Assembly (NCBI GenBank): GCA_914767715.1
Contig: OU612071.1
Span: forward strand, 4,340,001 to 4,404,000
Source of the DNA: Membranipora membranacea
Lineage: Eukaryota > Bryozoa > Gymnolaemata > Cheilostomatida > Membraniporidae
DNA length: 64,000 bases
Direction: 5' to 3'
Shown: piece by piece, positions 14,601-26,154 of the stretch
Position numbering within the stretch: position 1 is the first letter of the stretch
Layout: the number at the start of each line of letters is the position of its first letter
Made by a program: the position numbers and the translations under genes
Notes under the pieces: model-generated
Told to the model about the DNA's origin: nothing
Databases searched by the model: none
What the model saw: only the letters and a program-made list of their open reading frames with translations

Positions 14601-17600
14601 ATTCCATTTGAACATTTATGCTTGACTTGTATAATAGTTGTGAGAGTGTTTCATTCGTTTAGCTATCTATCCATTTTTTTCTTATGGGCATGTTATACTT
14701 AGGTGATTGACCAAGTGGCCAAGAACAAAATGATTGTATGTCTCTGTTAGCCAAACAGTCTTTATTTCAAATCTCTCGAAACTATGTCTCTACACCTACC
14801 AGTGATGCTGTGTGCTCTGTATCTGTATCACTGAGTGCATTATTATTACTGTTCCTGAGATGTGGAGGAGACCTTGACCTTGAGTTGACCTTGTCCTGTC
14901 GGTCATGTGACCTGCTCTTCATACATTTCTCCTTCTCCTGTTGTTTAGCTATGCGAGCTCTTACTGACGGGAAAGGCTCTCGCTCTGAGAAATAAAGATG
15001 ATGTCGTATAACAAGTCTATGTCTCCTGTTGTAAACATATGCTAATAAAGCAAGTAGTGCAGCTAATTTCAAAATTACAGAGGAATTTAAATAGGCCTCC
15101 TCAGCAATTGATGGTAGAAACAAAGTGTCTAGGTGAGTTCTCGCTTTGGCAAACAAACCCGTTGGAGATTCAGCTAGATAATGGCAAGCTTGAAAGATGA
15201 AATCTGATCAACTCATACATTTCATAGAACATATGGCTGCTTCGATCACAATAACTATTGTGTAGTTGTATTAGCTTACCATTTAGACAAATGCTCTTCA
15301 GTGTTCTCTGCATTTTCTCGCTCCTACTGCTTGGTGGGGGACTGTAAGAATCTCCCTCACTTCCTAGTGTTCTGCTATCTCTCGAATTGAAGCTTATATC
15401 CTATAAAATAGAGAGAGTCTGGTGTGTTCCTCAAGTGGATGAAAATGGGTTAAAATCAGTAAAATGGGTTGCTTGAATTATTATTGTATATAGTATACAG
15501 CAAAATACATAGACACAAAATACATAGACACAAAATACATAGACACAAAATACATAGACACAAAGTACATAGACACAAAATACATAGACACAAAATAAAA
15601 CTTCATGAACTCTCATTGATTCCCAGCTACCAAATTGATCAGAAAGTTTGTGTATTGCCTTTTCAAACCTGGTGATGGCAAAAAAACAACTTCATCAAAC
15701 ATTAGAGTGTGCAAAAGCTAACAAAGACTGAACAAGGTACCAAAATGCCATTGGCAGTTGACTTTGATTTTAGCTAATATGCCTTTAAGGGGCCATCTTC
15801 ATCCAAGTACCATGTATTACACAGAGAGGTTACCCTCAGTACAATGTCGAGGTACAGTAAGGGGAGTAGTATGCCGTACCTGTAAGCCTAGACTCGGCAC
15901 AGCTAGGTTAGCCTCAGTACCATGTCGAGGTACTGTTGGGAGGGTTGCATGTACGGTACGCTGTGATGACGCCCCGTATCTGTGCTGATTATAACCACCA
16001 CCAGAGTGCGCTGCTGACGGCTTACGATGCAGCGGCTCCGGCTCCCCTTCATTCAAGTAATGTACACTGTTCTCTGAAATAGGTAAATAGAGAGATGGCA
16101 ATAATTGTGTATTAGGAGGATAACTCTAATAACACCCCCACAATGTAACAATGAAATCGGTGAATAAGTTCTCACAATATTCGCTGCTTAAAATTAGACA
16201 TGGGATTATAGAAAACCAGGCAAAGTTTGATCTGAAAAGAGTACCTCAGAATATACAAACTAACAAAATCATATTGGAACATAAGCAGGGAATTCCCAGC
16301 ATGTCGCTATATCAGATGAATTGTCATCGACACTAAATGTCTTGGAACAACTGTCAGTAACTCAAAAGTTATTGGACACTTTGTAACATGCTCTTAGTTA
16401 ATTAAATTTAGTTACTGATAGATAATGTTAACTTAAAAAATTTACAAATATTTTTAAACTGGATTTTAACCTATGAGTTTGATTCGTTGATAATCAAAAC
16501 TATCTGGCCTGTTAGGGGATCTAACAAATAAAGTTTTTACTCAGAAAGCTTATCAAACTGTAGCGCGGTAAAACATTGCAGTTGCCTTCAACAGATTAGT
16601 CGGTTTGCATGTAAAAGTGTTCACATTTCATTCAAAGAAGGCATTTCATTCACAACTCCAAATCGCACCTGATCAATAAAAGTATAAACAACTCAAAAGT
16701 TGATATGTTGTTACTTTGAATGGCTGGCTGAGTGAGGAATTTCAATTATGTAGACATGAAATATATACAAATCTTAAAATTCTCTAAGCTTAATTTGATG
16801 AAAGAAATCATTCAACTTGTTGCAGTAAGCTGTGTGGTAATTTGAGTGGAAAACAATAAATGCAAGGATTAATTTTGCAGCATAATATAGTAGTTCAATA
16901 ATAAACGGTGGAGGCAAAAGGCTTGGCTTCTAAACTAGAAATGGCATGAAATAATTCCATCATATAAAATGCAGTGCAAGGCAAATATTTTATTTCCTGG
17001 AAGCAGTTAATACTCAAAGGAACATGTAGCCTACGATTGTTTGGTAGTGAACAGAGTTCTGATACTGATACTTCCTACGTTGTGTCGTTTCAACAACGAC
17101 ATCAAAATTATTATACAGCTTGTATCTTAGATCTAAAGCCAGTGAGTTCCACCAGTCAGTGTCACAAGAAAGAGGGGGGGGGGGGGGGATGAGGCTATTT
17201 AACATTTCAGGTAAAATTTAGTAATAGTACAATCTACTGCACCTACTACGACTAGTCTCTTATTTCCAGACCAACTGCAAATGCGCGGACAGTAACTAGT
17301 CATCCAATCAACAGCCCCTGAACAGGAAACCGACAAAGCGTTATAAGCTATGGTTTTTTCTTGCCACCGTAAAAGATATTGAATTTTAAACTGAAGACAC
17401 TGCTGGTCTCCGGACATTAGTATAAGTTTGTCATATGGCTTGAATTTTTAGCAATGAGGCAATTGAATACATTCAAAAATGTTTGTGGAAAATATCAACA
17501 TGATAACTCTCTGAGTTATTTACCTGATGCGCTCTCATAGTCATAGACATCGTCATCCATAGACATCAGACTGACAGGCTCTCTCAACCCTGTATCAACA

Positions 17601-19279
17601 AAATTCTCTACAAAAAAATCAAGATCAGATAGGATAATAATACCATAGATCACTCTATAGAACATCAAGTATGATTCAACTTGACAGTAATTTGGAGTTA
17701 TTCCCCCTTTTCCAGTGACACCAGAGCAGGATTGTTCCCTTTCTTCTGATAAGCCACCAGCTGCTAGACGAGAGTTACTTCTAATGCAGGCTATTTGAAT
17801 CATCCATGATATGAGGCAAATCTCACTTTTGGACACTCCTTATAATTTACTGTGTGACACAAACAAACAAAACTGGGCAAAAATATGGAAGTGGAAGTCA
17901 TATTATGCCTGTGCCTACGCAGCCTGTGGCAAAGTGTTATTGTGATAGAAATCATAACTTAGCAAATCAATCTGTATCAAATAGATATCACAATATTGTT
18001 TACGATATCCACCAATTCATGCATGGAAATATAGAAAATCAATCAAAGTTCTATCAGAAAACGGTTAAGGCTGGTTCTCAAATATAGCCTACTAACTAAT
18101 AAAATCTCTATTTGTAAGTACTATGCTACCGAATACACCACATAAATAGCCCCAGTATGATGATTTTGGTTATATCCTGATGACAAGTATCACATTTTAG
18201 AAAACAGGACTACAGCCCTAAAACTTCGGACGATTTCCCCATCCTACAATACTAGTGATATATCAGTGGTCAGCAATTTCTAACAACCTTAGAGAGAGTA
18301 AAGCCTCATTTCACTAGCCTACTAGCACTTTGGTTTATACCATCATGCACATGGGCATATGGAACAAATATAATGGCTCGGTGAAAACACAGAACAAATG
18401 AATCTAGTGCGAACAAACAGTGAAATACAGCCGTTCTTGATCACACTAGTGTTATTGCTGTCTAAAGTGATCAAACCTTTCCAGTTGTCACAAAATGTAA
18501 TTAAGAGCTTCACACTCTAGTATTAGCCAGCTCCATTCTGATCATAAGCATTATCTTGTCTTATGGAGATTCAAAATTGGCAGAGACGACTACAATATGA
18601 TGGGGATCTTCAATGAAACTTCGATATCAAGATCAGATTCAATATGAGCTCTACCCACCTCTGTTACTAACTTTCCTCCTGCCCCTCTCTCTCCCCTCTG
18701 TATCTAATCTTATCTTCTTACTTCTCCCTCCCGTCGCTGACCCTCTACCGACCCTTGACCCTCCGGCAACAGCTGACTCATAATGGTGAGGAGGTGTGGT
18801 GTATCTCGTCCGGGAGGGCGGAGCATAGGAGGATGTGATGTCATGAGGTGGTGAAGGTAGATTTCTCTCAGAGAGAATTTGCTCTAGTCTCATTCTATCT
18901 GCTAATGATTGTCTCGCGCCAACTGTAGCCTCCTGCAAAACAGTAAACAAAATTCCTCTTATCAAATCATTACAGGATTGAATCTTGTTTCTGTTTTTTG
19001 CTTCATGTTACTTTATGCAGTTAGATGGAATATAGACTCATTGGATGTATGAGGTAAACAATGGCATGATAAAAATTTGGCTATTTCAAGTCTGCGAGAA
19101 GACTTTTCCTCCTGCAAAAATTGTATTCCTTTATGGAAATCATATTTAGCCTGCAAACTTACAGTTCTCGGACTGTTCAGTAATTCTTCCATAGCCAGAC
19201 TTCGTACAGTCGGCTCTCGTGTTCGCCGCCCTGATATATCCATACTCTCTGTGTCTATTATACGCAGGCCTCTTAGATG
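1..19279 (-). CDS. CEP350: CEP350-like centrosomal scaffold protein, partial (28 exons visible)
   Basis: This gene encodes a large scaffold of the centriole/centrosome; CEP350 anchors microtubules and supports centriole stability and ciliogenesis. Exons on the minus strand, in order: 19163-19279, 18659-18932, 17524-17607, 15880-16073, 15280-15400, 14800-14984, 14213-14390, 13625-13771, 12677-12895, 12088-12220, 11535-11631, 10585-10801, 9705-9855, 9096-9231, 8634-8755, 8000-8134, 7397-7509, 6462-6566, 5903-6063, 4909-5510, 4417-4611, 3846-4065, 3168-3386, 2442-2677, 1840-2087, 1086-1377, 421-517 and 1-53. All have AG/GT borders and matching phases, giving about 1680 codons. The clearest family signal is exon 4417-4611 (QQQTQLSDVER, then LAQQETVALAQILK) with the coiled coil after it. 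Vertebrate CEP350 is about 3100 aa with a CAP-Gly domain near its C-terminus, so the 3' part lies outside the window. The first visible exon begins at a splice acceptor, so upstream exons are missing. The family assignment rests on remembered CEP350 sequence. Confidence 0.75.
3168..4611 (-). CDS. CEP350: CEP350 hallmark exons (QQQTQL/LAQQETVALAQ coiled coil)
   Basis: These three exons are the best diagnostic part of the gene. Exon 4417-4611 encodes AGLSLLEGMNQQQTQLSDVE and then LAQQETVALAQILKGNKERQ, which match the remembered vertebrate CEP350 segment (MNQQQ.QLSDVER, then LAQQETVSLAQILK) nearly residue for residue. Exon 3846-4065 continues with a Glu/Lys/Arg/Ala-rich coiled coil (ELRRDAEIANQRREEAEAAN). 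Exon 3168-3386 adds an AARMLAERRERLS helix and a QSETVTQSLTALVDQQRQQN helix. In the vertebrate protein this coiled coil sits a little past the middle, so roughly half of the protein should lie beyond position 1. Confidence 0.8.
4909..8755 (-). CDS. CEP350: CEP350-like gene: central exons, including a 602-bp Ser/Thr-rich exon
   Basis: Five short exons (8634-8755, 8000-8134, 7397-7509, 6462-6566, 5903-6063) lead into the longest exon seen in this gene, 4909-5510. Exon 8000-8134 has a helical segment, RIANLALTTAQLMSKMDMIK. Exons 6462-6566 and 5903-6063 are acidic and Ser/Thr-rich (SDDDQEDHTHST; ENESELSSLDLRIREALA). The long exon starts with a helix (INTYLRKLKAERE) and then becomes a Thr/Ser/His/Val-rich disordered stretch with TTHH and SHVTS repeats and a proline-rich end. 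The intron between 7397 and 6566 contains a 12-copy minisatellite. The helix RIREALA and the position just before the conserved QQQTQL exon fit the region preceding the central coiled coil of CEP350. Confidence 0.65.
6745..7206. repeat. 38-bp minisatellite, 12 copies
   Basis: A 38-bp unit, containing TATTAAAGGAACCAGTGCTA followed by GTACTACAAGAATCTC, is repeated 12 times head to tail (unit starts about 6749, 6787, 6825 and so on to 7167). Copies are almost identical; I see one substitution, in the fifth unit (GTGCCAGT for GTGCTAGT). It lies in the intron of the CEP350-like gene between exons 7397-7509 and 6462-6566. Confidence 0.97.
9096..12895 (-). CDS. CEP350: CEP350-like gene: exons with basic coiled segment (6 exons)
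   Basis: Exon 12677-12895 encodes DSWRKGMAVVKRELRQKKGG followed by a Ser/Gly-rich stretch. Exon 12088-12220 joins 11535-11631 to give NYDAQSVQEFMAKKRKEKR and then a strongly charged single helix (KKRQQQAEKERKDK). This arrangement, a tyrosine-aspartate entry followed by a Lys/Arg/Glu helix, is as I recall it from the N-terminal half of CEP350 and its relative CCDC187. Exon 10585-10801 is Ser/Thr/Pro-rich. Exon 9705-9855 is acidic (ASDDEEDADVSQGS). Exon 9096-9231 ends in a helix, DEIQQLVQEARLRNQAARQ. The donor at 9705 (CG followed by gtgtgt) was chosen because it keeps the phase with the next exon. The intron between 9705 and 9231 holds a coding-like relic, listed separately. Confidence 0.65.
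9348..9565 (+). pseudogene. Coding-like relic, possibly a death-fold (CARD-like) segment
   Basis: A plus-strand frame stays open for about 70 codons inside a minus-strand intron of the CEP350-like gene and ends with TAG at 9563-9565. Its composition is protein-like: NYRETLISRVTQDEIELFSF, then FIREDLINS, then TYCITQWISELSPK. The spacing of NYRETLI, the acidic turn, FIREDL and WISEL loosely resembles the helix 1 to helix 5 layout of CARD domains. There is no start codon or splice context I can defend. It could be part of an old retrocopy or mobile element; the CARD reading is an inference. Confidence 0.3.
10187..10541. mobile_element. Inverted-repeat element, family with copy at 26155-26511
   Basis: The ends are inverted copies of each other: CTACTGCTGCCAC on the left and GTGGCAGCAGTGG on the right. 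Inner parts also pair (AATTCTGC...AGCTC; TAATGGGCAAATAATTTGCAC against GTGCAAACTATTTGCTCATT). The whole 355 bp can fold back, with a centre rich in TACGTC/GACGT. The right end is followed by TTTAA, and the second copy is preceded by TTAACCC, which hints at TTAA target sites as used by piggyBac-type elements. No coding capacity. Confidence 0.75.
10926..11182 (-). mobile_element. tRNA-derived SINE, copy 1
   Basis: Read on the minus strand, the head has an A box (TAGCTCAGTTGGTTAGAGC) and a B box (GGTTCGAATCCCACTGCAG), as in RNA polymerase III tRNA promoters. The body has a conserved part (GATTGGTTGGCCCC; GCCCATGCCTCGGGATGGGC; ATATGATTTTAATCA) and the tail is made of repeated TTAATCAACC. The anticodon arm is too long and the acceptor ends do not pair, so it is not a working tRNA gene. 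The second copy, with the same head and body, is at 61.5-62.4 kb. It sits in an intron of the CEP350-like gene. Confidence 0.85.
13004..13171. mobile_element. Short inverted-repeat element with 9-bp target duplication
   Basis: The element is bounded by TAGCCTGTCTTAACAAGC and GCTTGTCAAGACAGGCTA (inverted, with one mismatch) and flanked on both sides by the identical 9-mer ACTGAGAGG (12995-13003 and 13172-13180). It contains a G-run and a C-run of 10 or more bases next to further CAAAGCTTGTC copies, so the interior is also palindromic. A deleted relative with its own 8-9-bp duplication is at 34864-34913. Nine-base duplications are typical of Mutator-like elements; the family is not proven. Confidence 0.85.
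13625..19279 (-). CDS. CEP350: CEP350-like gene: 5'-most visible exon block (8 exons)
   Basis: These eight exons encode a low-complexity, basic and serine-rich part. Exon 19163-19279 carries GRRTREPTVRSLAMEELL and is open upstream to its acceptor, so it is probably internal. Exon 18659-18932 has an EQILSERNLPSPP segment followed by Arg/Gly/Ser-rich sequence. Exon 17524-17607 is short and acidic. Exon 15880-16073 ends in a repeated VPRH-type motif and has a second possible donor. Exon 14800-14984 carries VRARIAKQQEKEK, resembling the short helices found repeatedly in CEP350 relatives. Exon 13625-13771 is Lys/Ser-rich. No enzymatic domain is visible. Intron 16.1-17.5 kb shows only a G-run near 17174-17188 and no exon I can support. 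Confidence 0.65.
15501..15597. repeat. 15-bp minisatellite, about 6.5 copies
   Basis: The unit CAAAATACATAGACA repeats with period 15 from 15501; one unit has AAAG for AAAA. It sits in an intron of the CEP350-like gene. Because 15 is a multiple of three, it creates long but meaningless open frames on both strands (a CVYVF-type repeat on the minus strand). Confidence 0.95.
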
Positions 19280-21114
19280 CTGATCATATGTTGGAAGGGG
19301 GAACTATCAGGGTTTTATTTGTAAAGCCCTTTTATCGTTACCTACAATAAGGAGATAGAATATGTGGCAAAGCTGGTTAAGTGATGAAGGTGTCTATCGT
19401 CCGATTGTGTGTTACTACTACTAGTTTAACAGCCACGAATAATAACGCCAAGTTGGCCCATTGATAAGCAAAGAAATTTCTCTCATTACAAGCTTAGTCA
19501 CATCCAGTTCATAACAACAACATATTTCAGAGGAATTCATGACAGGCCAGAGGATATGGAGTTACAAGCATTACAATTTGCTTATTATTTAGGTCTTTAA
19601 GTCAATGTCAATTATGGAAGTTGTTCATGGGCTTCTTTTGATTATGGATCAGTACAAACTTAACAACATACACTGCAGCCCAAGTTGCCTATGCAAGCTT
19701 GACATGACAAGACAGATTTTCTGTTTACTTTAAACTTTTCAACCTAGACCTGATCATCATTACTCACAGAAGAACTTGAAGAGTAGGACAAAAGTAGATA
19801 GACTCGACTGTTACAATCTTTTATTTTGTTTTCAACTATTTTGGCTGATCAATAGATGATAAAAATTAGGTCTAGCTCTTTTATGACCCTTGTTACTTAA
19901 TTGATTGATCATAAATTAGTCCAATTGTGTGAATGAAGAAGAATTACTATAAGTATAACTAACTAACCTTCTTTTAACTTTTAGTTTTACAAAAGTTGTA
20001 CAATCAATCATTCAATCAGCTTATTTTATCCAACTCACCTATTTAGCTCACTATTAAGGATGAAAAGAGTCAGGTTTGAACCAAAATAAGTTCCTATCAG
20101 GTTCTTGGGCTCTCCAACCACATTTTTGTACAACCACAGACCTAACTAAACAAAAACTACTGAAGCTTTAGAATTCAAATTTTTTTAAAGAGAAAAACAT
20201 AAACTTGATTGACGCACGAAATTATTGCCTCCACTATAAAAGAACTGATGCTTGATTTAGGAATCGGCGCAATAATCTTGAACTGGGGCTATGAATACGC
20301 TTAATTGGTAGGACAACTACCATATATCACCAAGAGCAATTAACTTTTCTGTGCAAATAGATTTATTGTAAACAAAATTAGTTTATTTCAACTTGCTGAA
20401 GTTAATGTTAACGATGTCCATAAACTGAATTAAGCATAGTTTTTGTCATCAAGACCAAATAGACTTGAAAAACTTACAACAAAATATCTTATGATGTCCG
20501 ACATTTTGTTTGTTTTTAGTTACACACAAAGCCAAAGTAGACAACTCATTGGAAATGTCTTTTTCTTTCTCTCTGTGCATCTTACTAAATTTTTAAGCTC
20601 TTATCCCATCAGTTATTTATATGACAAAACAACCCATAACATTTTATACCTGTCTGCAGGATAAACTGTGGCAATGATAAAATAATACTGATGTAACCTT
20701 GGCAGCGATAGATGACGTGTTTCCGTGTTTTCGATAATTTGCAGCAGTTGATATTATTGATTTTTATTTGAATATTGCACAAAATCAAATGAGTCAATAC
20801 AACAAAACACACTTGCCAGAATATTTTTCAATTTTTTTCTTTAGTGTACCACGATAGTTGCTACGGTGAGGTACATTAAACACGGTATCGCCCATTCATC
20901 TAATTTAAAGTTCTTATTTTTAACTCATCAATAAGGCATTTGATATTGTATTCGGAGTTGACTTCCCTGAATTGTCTCCACATGATAGTTAAAGCCAATT
21001 AACCTCACTTGGGATTTGAAAGCCAGTGTGGCAAGTTGTTGAATTACTTTACAAGGAGATTTTATACACTCCGACAATATTTCACCGTAACTACTACTAC
21101 GACAATGTTACTCA
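19280..21114. other. No gene found; AT-rich spacer or long 5' intron
   Basis: Upstream of the first visible CEP350-like exon I find no exon with matching phase and coding character. A possible 43-bp minus-strand exon near 19760-19802 has good borders but unremarkable sequence. The stretch may be intron of the CEP350-like gene if its 5' exons lie further right. Confidence 0.5.
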
Positions 21115-24064
21115 CCACTTTAACATATCAGCTATATCAACTACACTAAAGGTGGAACAGCTAGCCACATCTGTAACACTAGCCACACACAAGTCACCAC
21201 GTCAGTAAGCCTGTTGCTTATATTTATCACTGACGCTGGTTTGTTCATTTTTCTTATTTATATACTATACCGGTCTCAATTTAGAAAATGGATTGATCTA
21301 ATATTTAGCACAAATACAAAAAATAAAAGAGTTATCAACAAAGAATGTTCTGTTGCTAGCAATATCCAGGTGATTGGTCCGAGTACAGATATATTTTACA
21401 GTCAATATCTAAGGTTTAGGTCAAATGAAAAACCAAACGTAAAGATTAGACCCAGAAAATTAGGGCTAAATTCGAGTTCTGGGCTAGTCTTTGTATAAAT
21501 ACCGCCTTATATTGAAATTTTTAATGAAACCGGCAGCCCATTGACAGTCGCTGATTGGCTGATCAACTTACTAGCCACAAACTGACTATCACTATCCCAG
21601 GACAGTCATCATTTTATATACATTATATTATGGAATATTATATTATATATGTACCTTATATCAAGGATTGGATTGTGTAACATGGTAGATAGCACTTGGC
21701 AGGGATATTATTCATCGACCTCATATTTATAGCATTCCTCATGATCAGTGATGGGTCAAACTTTGCCACTAGCTCATCAAAGTGTAAGGCTTGTCTTAAT
21801 AGATTCAGGTTTCTTAGTTCAGCCTATGTCCAGTTATAGGTTATTTTTCTCATTTCAACAGAGGTCAGTAATAAATAATCAATACATCATTTTTACTCTT
21901 TGTAACATTGTACTACTTCATGACATAAGGTCAAGGATAAATTTCATAACAGATTTATTGCTCTTGCTGTCACCACCGTTGGTGGATAATTTTTCAAATA
22001 TTTATTTGATCGTTTGCCACTGAAATCTTTCCCATCTTCTATATTAACTTTCACTTTTCAAGGACACATGTTTTGCGAATAGTTGATTTCATCACCGTCC
22101 CACATTAGAACATGTCCACTTTTCAGTTGAGTATCCAGTATAACTAATCCAGTCACTTGGGCACAAATATCATCCCCTGGTAAGTAATCATCCCCTGGTA
22201 CTGTTGGCAATTTTATGGGTATATAAGTATCACGCAGACATCGACACAACATGTGTATGTCCTATTGCTAGAGTCAATTTAGTGTGAGATACCTAACATG
22301 TTCCCATCCCTACTTAATGAAGTTGATGCCGGGTGGCCCCACCGAACTCACTCTTATGATTCTCCTACTGTCCATTAATTTGCTCTCTCCTGATCAGAGA
22401 TACATGCAATAGTACATCATGTAATCAGGGCATAGAACTATAGCAAATACCAACCGTGAAACATTGAAGAATGGTATGTCGGAGATAGCCGACCATCACA
22501 AAAGACAAATTCAATTTCCTTATCAAGCCTTTTTCAACGTTACTGGAGTCAAATCTCAAGAGCAATCTTATATCAATACTTAAACTTTAACTAATCCATT
22601 TTTGTACATTGTTACCATTTTACCAGATGATTTAACGATACATATGATCTAACCAGATTTTTCAAGAACCAATTTAAATGATAAGCCTAGTCAAATTCAA
22701 ACAACAATCTACCATTCACTGTTGCAAAAACAAACTTTAATTTTGGAGAACCGGAGATTAAAAATCTCTCCACTCTGTCACTGTCAGTTGAAAACTCGTT
22801 GTTGGAAAATCATGAGAGAAGCTTTAATTAACACATCCTGCTTCTTGTTTAATTGTGTAAGCCACTAGGGAAATAATAGGGAAATAATCAATATTAATGA
22901 TTTGATTGCAAAAAAGAAATTATTTCAGGTTACACAATGATGAAAGATGTTTATACAATGTAAGGATGCTGAACCATTATCCTTTGTTATAATGAGTCAA
23001 ATGATCTTTAGAAATAAAGATAAACAAATAAACCCTGGAGGATTCTATATAGTGTAGTGTAGCCTTTCTGTAATACCTCGTGTTTCGGTGCCTTATACAG
23101 TACATAAGAATATTAATTTTTACCTGGCTCTAGAAGTAATTTACAGCCTGGAAGCTCTCAATTAGGATGAGCGATGGTTTTTGATGCAAATTATCACTAT
23201 CACTTTGTTAAAATCATTGCTCAATCGGTCATTAAATTCAACTAATGTATTATCAAACTGTTCACTCAAAATATTTAGTCCCATCAATGTCCAATGAGTG
23301 ATCAATTTGGAAGAAGGACTTTGGGTCTCGCTCACTCAGTCAGGAGCAACCAGACAAATATTTTGGCAGTATAAGAATAAAGATCCCCGCCCCCCAGAAT
23401 GTCTACCGGATGGGAAGATAGAACCAGTATATGAAATCAAGTGACTAGACTGCTTGTACTTGGTACTAAACTCAATGGTGGAGGGGTGTGAATGTTACCG
23501 ATATACACCAAACAGTAATTGTAACAGTACCGGATTCTGTACTTATTTGGGCTAGGGCCAGGGAAACTCCCAGCAACACAGCGACACATCTTGTCACCTG
23601 ATGCAATGATGAGACCATCAAGGAAGAGCATCATTGGTGTGACTAGAGGAAGTATTCCGTTTGACTTAGTATCTTCACATCCTGTTGTTGTTCTTGCGCA
23701 GAAAGAATAATCGTAGATTGATCAATGTAGGATGGCCTATACATATAATTGATACTAGATAATTGAGATTAATGATGAGATCAGCAGCTAACTAAATTGT
23801 ACCTGATGATATGAGCTTATTATCGAACATCTCATCATCATAATATTATTACACCTCACAGTTTTGTCTGGGTATCTCAGCATTCCGATCTGCAGCCCCT
23901 ACAACCAGACGCTTGTCGACCTGGATCATTCCGAACCAATGCTGAACTACTTTTTTTGTGTTACTGAATAATAAAGCAGCACTTAGCAAGTGATCTCCGA
24001 TAATCTGCTGACCCCGAAACTTCATGAGAAACCTCAATACTGAACTGTGTCTTGGAAACTGCAT
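21115..24064 (-). pseudogene. Scattered WD-like exon remnants, minus strand
   Basis: Several short open stretches look like exons of one old gene. At 23849-24064 there is DKRLVVGAADRNAEI. At 23560-23690 there is ILPLVTPMMLFLDGLIIASG followed by DKMCRC. At 22058-22252 there is GDDICAQVTGLVILDTQL followed by SGHVLMWDGDEINYS. At 21750-21850 there is QALHFDELVAKFDPSLIM. At 21115-21172 a short exon-like segment has a good acceptor (gtgttacag) and donor (gtgagt). Phrases such as RLVVGAADR and GHVLMWDG are typical of beta-propeller (WD40-type) blades, but no complete blade set can be joined. Other damaged copies lie at 25.4, 25.8 and 31.4-33.0 kb, so I treat this as a pseudogene cluster, not a working gene. 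Confidence 0.4.
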
Positions 24065-25375
24065 CAGAATGTTAAGTTGTTGCAGTAATGGCTTGTAAAG
24101 TGACCGAGTTTTTGTGGCATAGGGTTATGGAAGGATTAAGGGTTGAAATATTCACATGGCAACTGTACCTGGTTTTGAGCTAAGAATGAGGCCTTACAGG
24201 GATTGCGTTCCCCAGAGTTATGTTCACAGATATCTAATATTTTAAATTAATATTAAGACAATTAATTGTAGATTAATGAATTTAGACCTGCAGCCTCGTT
24301 GATGGACATCATGAGACACAGATTGACAATGGGAAGAAGAATAGAATTATACTTGTCATGGACTTAATATGTACACAGAGAAAAATAAATAATGTATAAA
24401 TTGCGACAATGTTTTACCGATTCCAAGAGTTATTTTGGGATCGTTAGTGGCTGTTACTTTAAAGGTAAGACATGGTTGATTTCATAGTTGATTTTGCATT
24501 GACACAGAAGCTAAAAAATTACTTATTGTGCTGTTCAATTAGGAGCATACTTCACCCTATAGTTAGGTGATTCCAGAGTAATTTCTAAAATGATGTTCTT
24601 CCAAATGTGCCAAAACAAGCAAAATGATCAAAAGCACAATTACATCACGATAACATAGTTTTGAAGGGCACAATTCACTCCGTCTCACGAAGACAGGTAT
24701 TTTTTACAGTAACTTTTCAACCAACTGTCTGATCCTAGTAATTCAAAAACCTGAAAAGGGGTTAAAGCGCGCTAAAGTGTTTGTTAGGATGAGTTAAATA
24801 TTTCTGGTAAAGTGCGTTATTTGTCAATTTCCAATTTTCCTGATATTGTAGTCAAATTTTTAGGACACCTATGTGTATTTAGGTTCCGACATGATGTCAA
24901 ATTTAAAAAAAAGTTAAGTTTACTGTTTGCTAGGGCCTGTTGTTTGCACCCTCCTGCAGCAAGCCTTAAAGATCGCCGATCTGGTGTCTGCAACCATCTA
25001 TGTCCAGCGATCTGTCAACTGTATCAACTTTTACCACAGAGACCTGATTTTTTTATGTTTTTGGCTTTTACCAGCAGTGCCAGCGTCTACACTGAATTTC
25101 ATGGCTTGTTTTTCAGTGTTTGTAATCAATCTATCCATCCATCAAGACAAATACTGATATACCAATTAGAAATACTTTATGCAGATTTTGAAAATAGAGG
25201 ATTGTGAGTAATCTTCAAACTTCCCATCAGAGTTTGGAAATACACATAAAATTATCAATGAAATACAGGCTCTACCATTTTCCTGAATTTTGTTCCCATA
25301 AGTTTTAAACTGAAACTGGCTACACAGTAACAGACCATGATTACCAGTCAATGATTTTCGGTTGCGTGACTGGCC

Positions 25376-25990
25376 TTAATTGTACCAGGTACTGAACTGA
25401 ATAGTAGACAGGTTCTAATGTAGGACGGTGATGAAATAAACAGTAAATAAAACGTAAACAGTATTGCAAAGTTCGCCTTTGAGATTCTTCCATATTGTTG
25501 TTGGTAACCTTCCTCGTAGGTGATAGAGACAGAGAAAGATACTGTGTCATGAACACAAAGCGTGGCATTTATTTCCAGCATAAGCTGAAGGAGGCCTAGA
25601 AAGTGTTGACACCATTTACATTAAGGTCTGACAAGTCACCTGATAAGGAAAAGACCTTATAAGGAAAAGCTTTATTACTTAACACTTTCTAGAATAAGAG
25701 GAAGCACTTTGATGTTTCACTTGACTCTGTTGTTGACAAGTTCTACCTAGTACCCGGCGATTAGCAGTGTTGGTATTTGCGGTCCTGTGACAGCTCCAGT
25801 CTGTACCAGGTACAGCACTGAATAGTGGACGGGTTCTAATGTAGGACGGTGACTGCCTAAACGAATTATATTTCCTTGAGAAGTGAAACTTTGAATAGAG
25901 GAATGATGATATATGACTATTTGCGGATCTTGGTGTCAAGTAAAAGAAATGAATTGATTGCCAATGATGGTGGCAGCGACTACAATAAAG
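25376..25990 (+). repeat. Two damaged copies of a WD-like exon repeat
   Basis: Both copies contain ACTGAATAGT(A/G)GAC(A/G)GGTTCTAATG followed by TAGGACGGTGA. Compared with the open copy at 22058-22252 (minus), the TGG of the WDGD motif has become TAG in each, so the frame is broken at the same place. The downstream part of the second copy (GATGGTGGCAGCGACTACAATAA) also aligns with the copies at 21.97 and 31.88 kb. The two are about 420 bp apart in the same direction. Confidence 0.7.
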
Positions 25991-26154
25991 TAGCTATGGT
26001 GAAATTAAATTTATATTCACTGGTCGATACTCTGTAAATTAGTGAAGTGTTGTATTTAACAGTGGGCGGTAGAAGAATGGAAAAATTATAACTCTTCAGC
26101 TGACTCACCTGTATGCATCACATTTTTGCACCTGGCATGGAATGGTTACTTAAC

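Noticed and set aside
15431-15616. Open frame with repeated CVYVF residues
   Set aside because: It is only the translation of a 15-bp minisatellite in an intron.
21214-21498. Plus-strand open frame with a hydrophobic start
   Set aside because: AT-rich hydrophobic stretch with no domain, next to decayed repeats; no evidence of expression signals.
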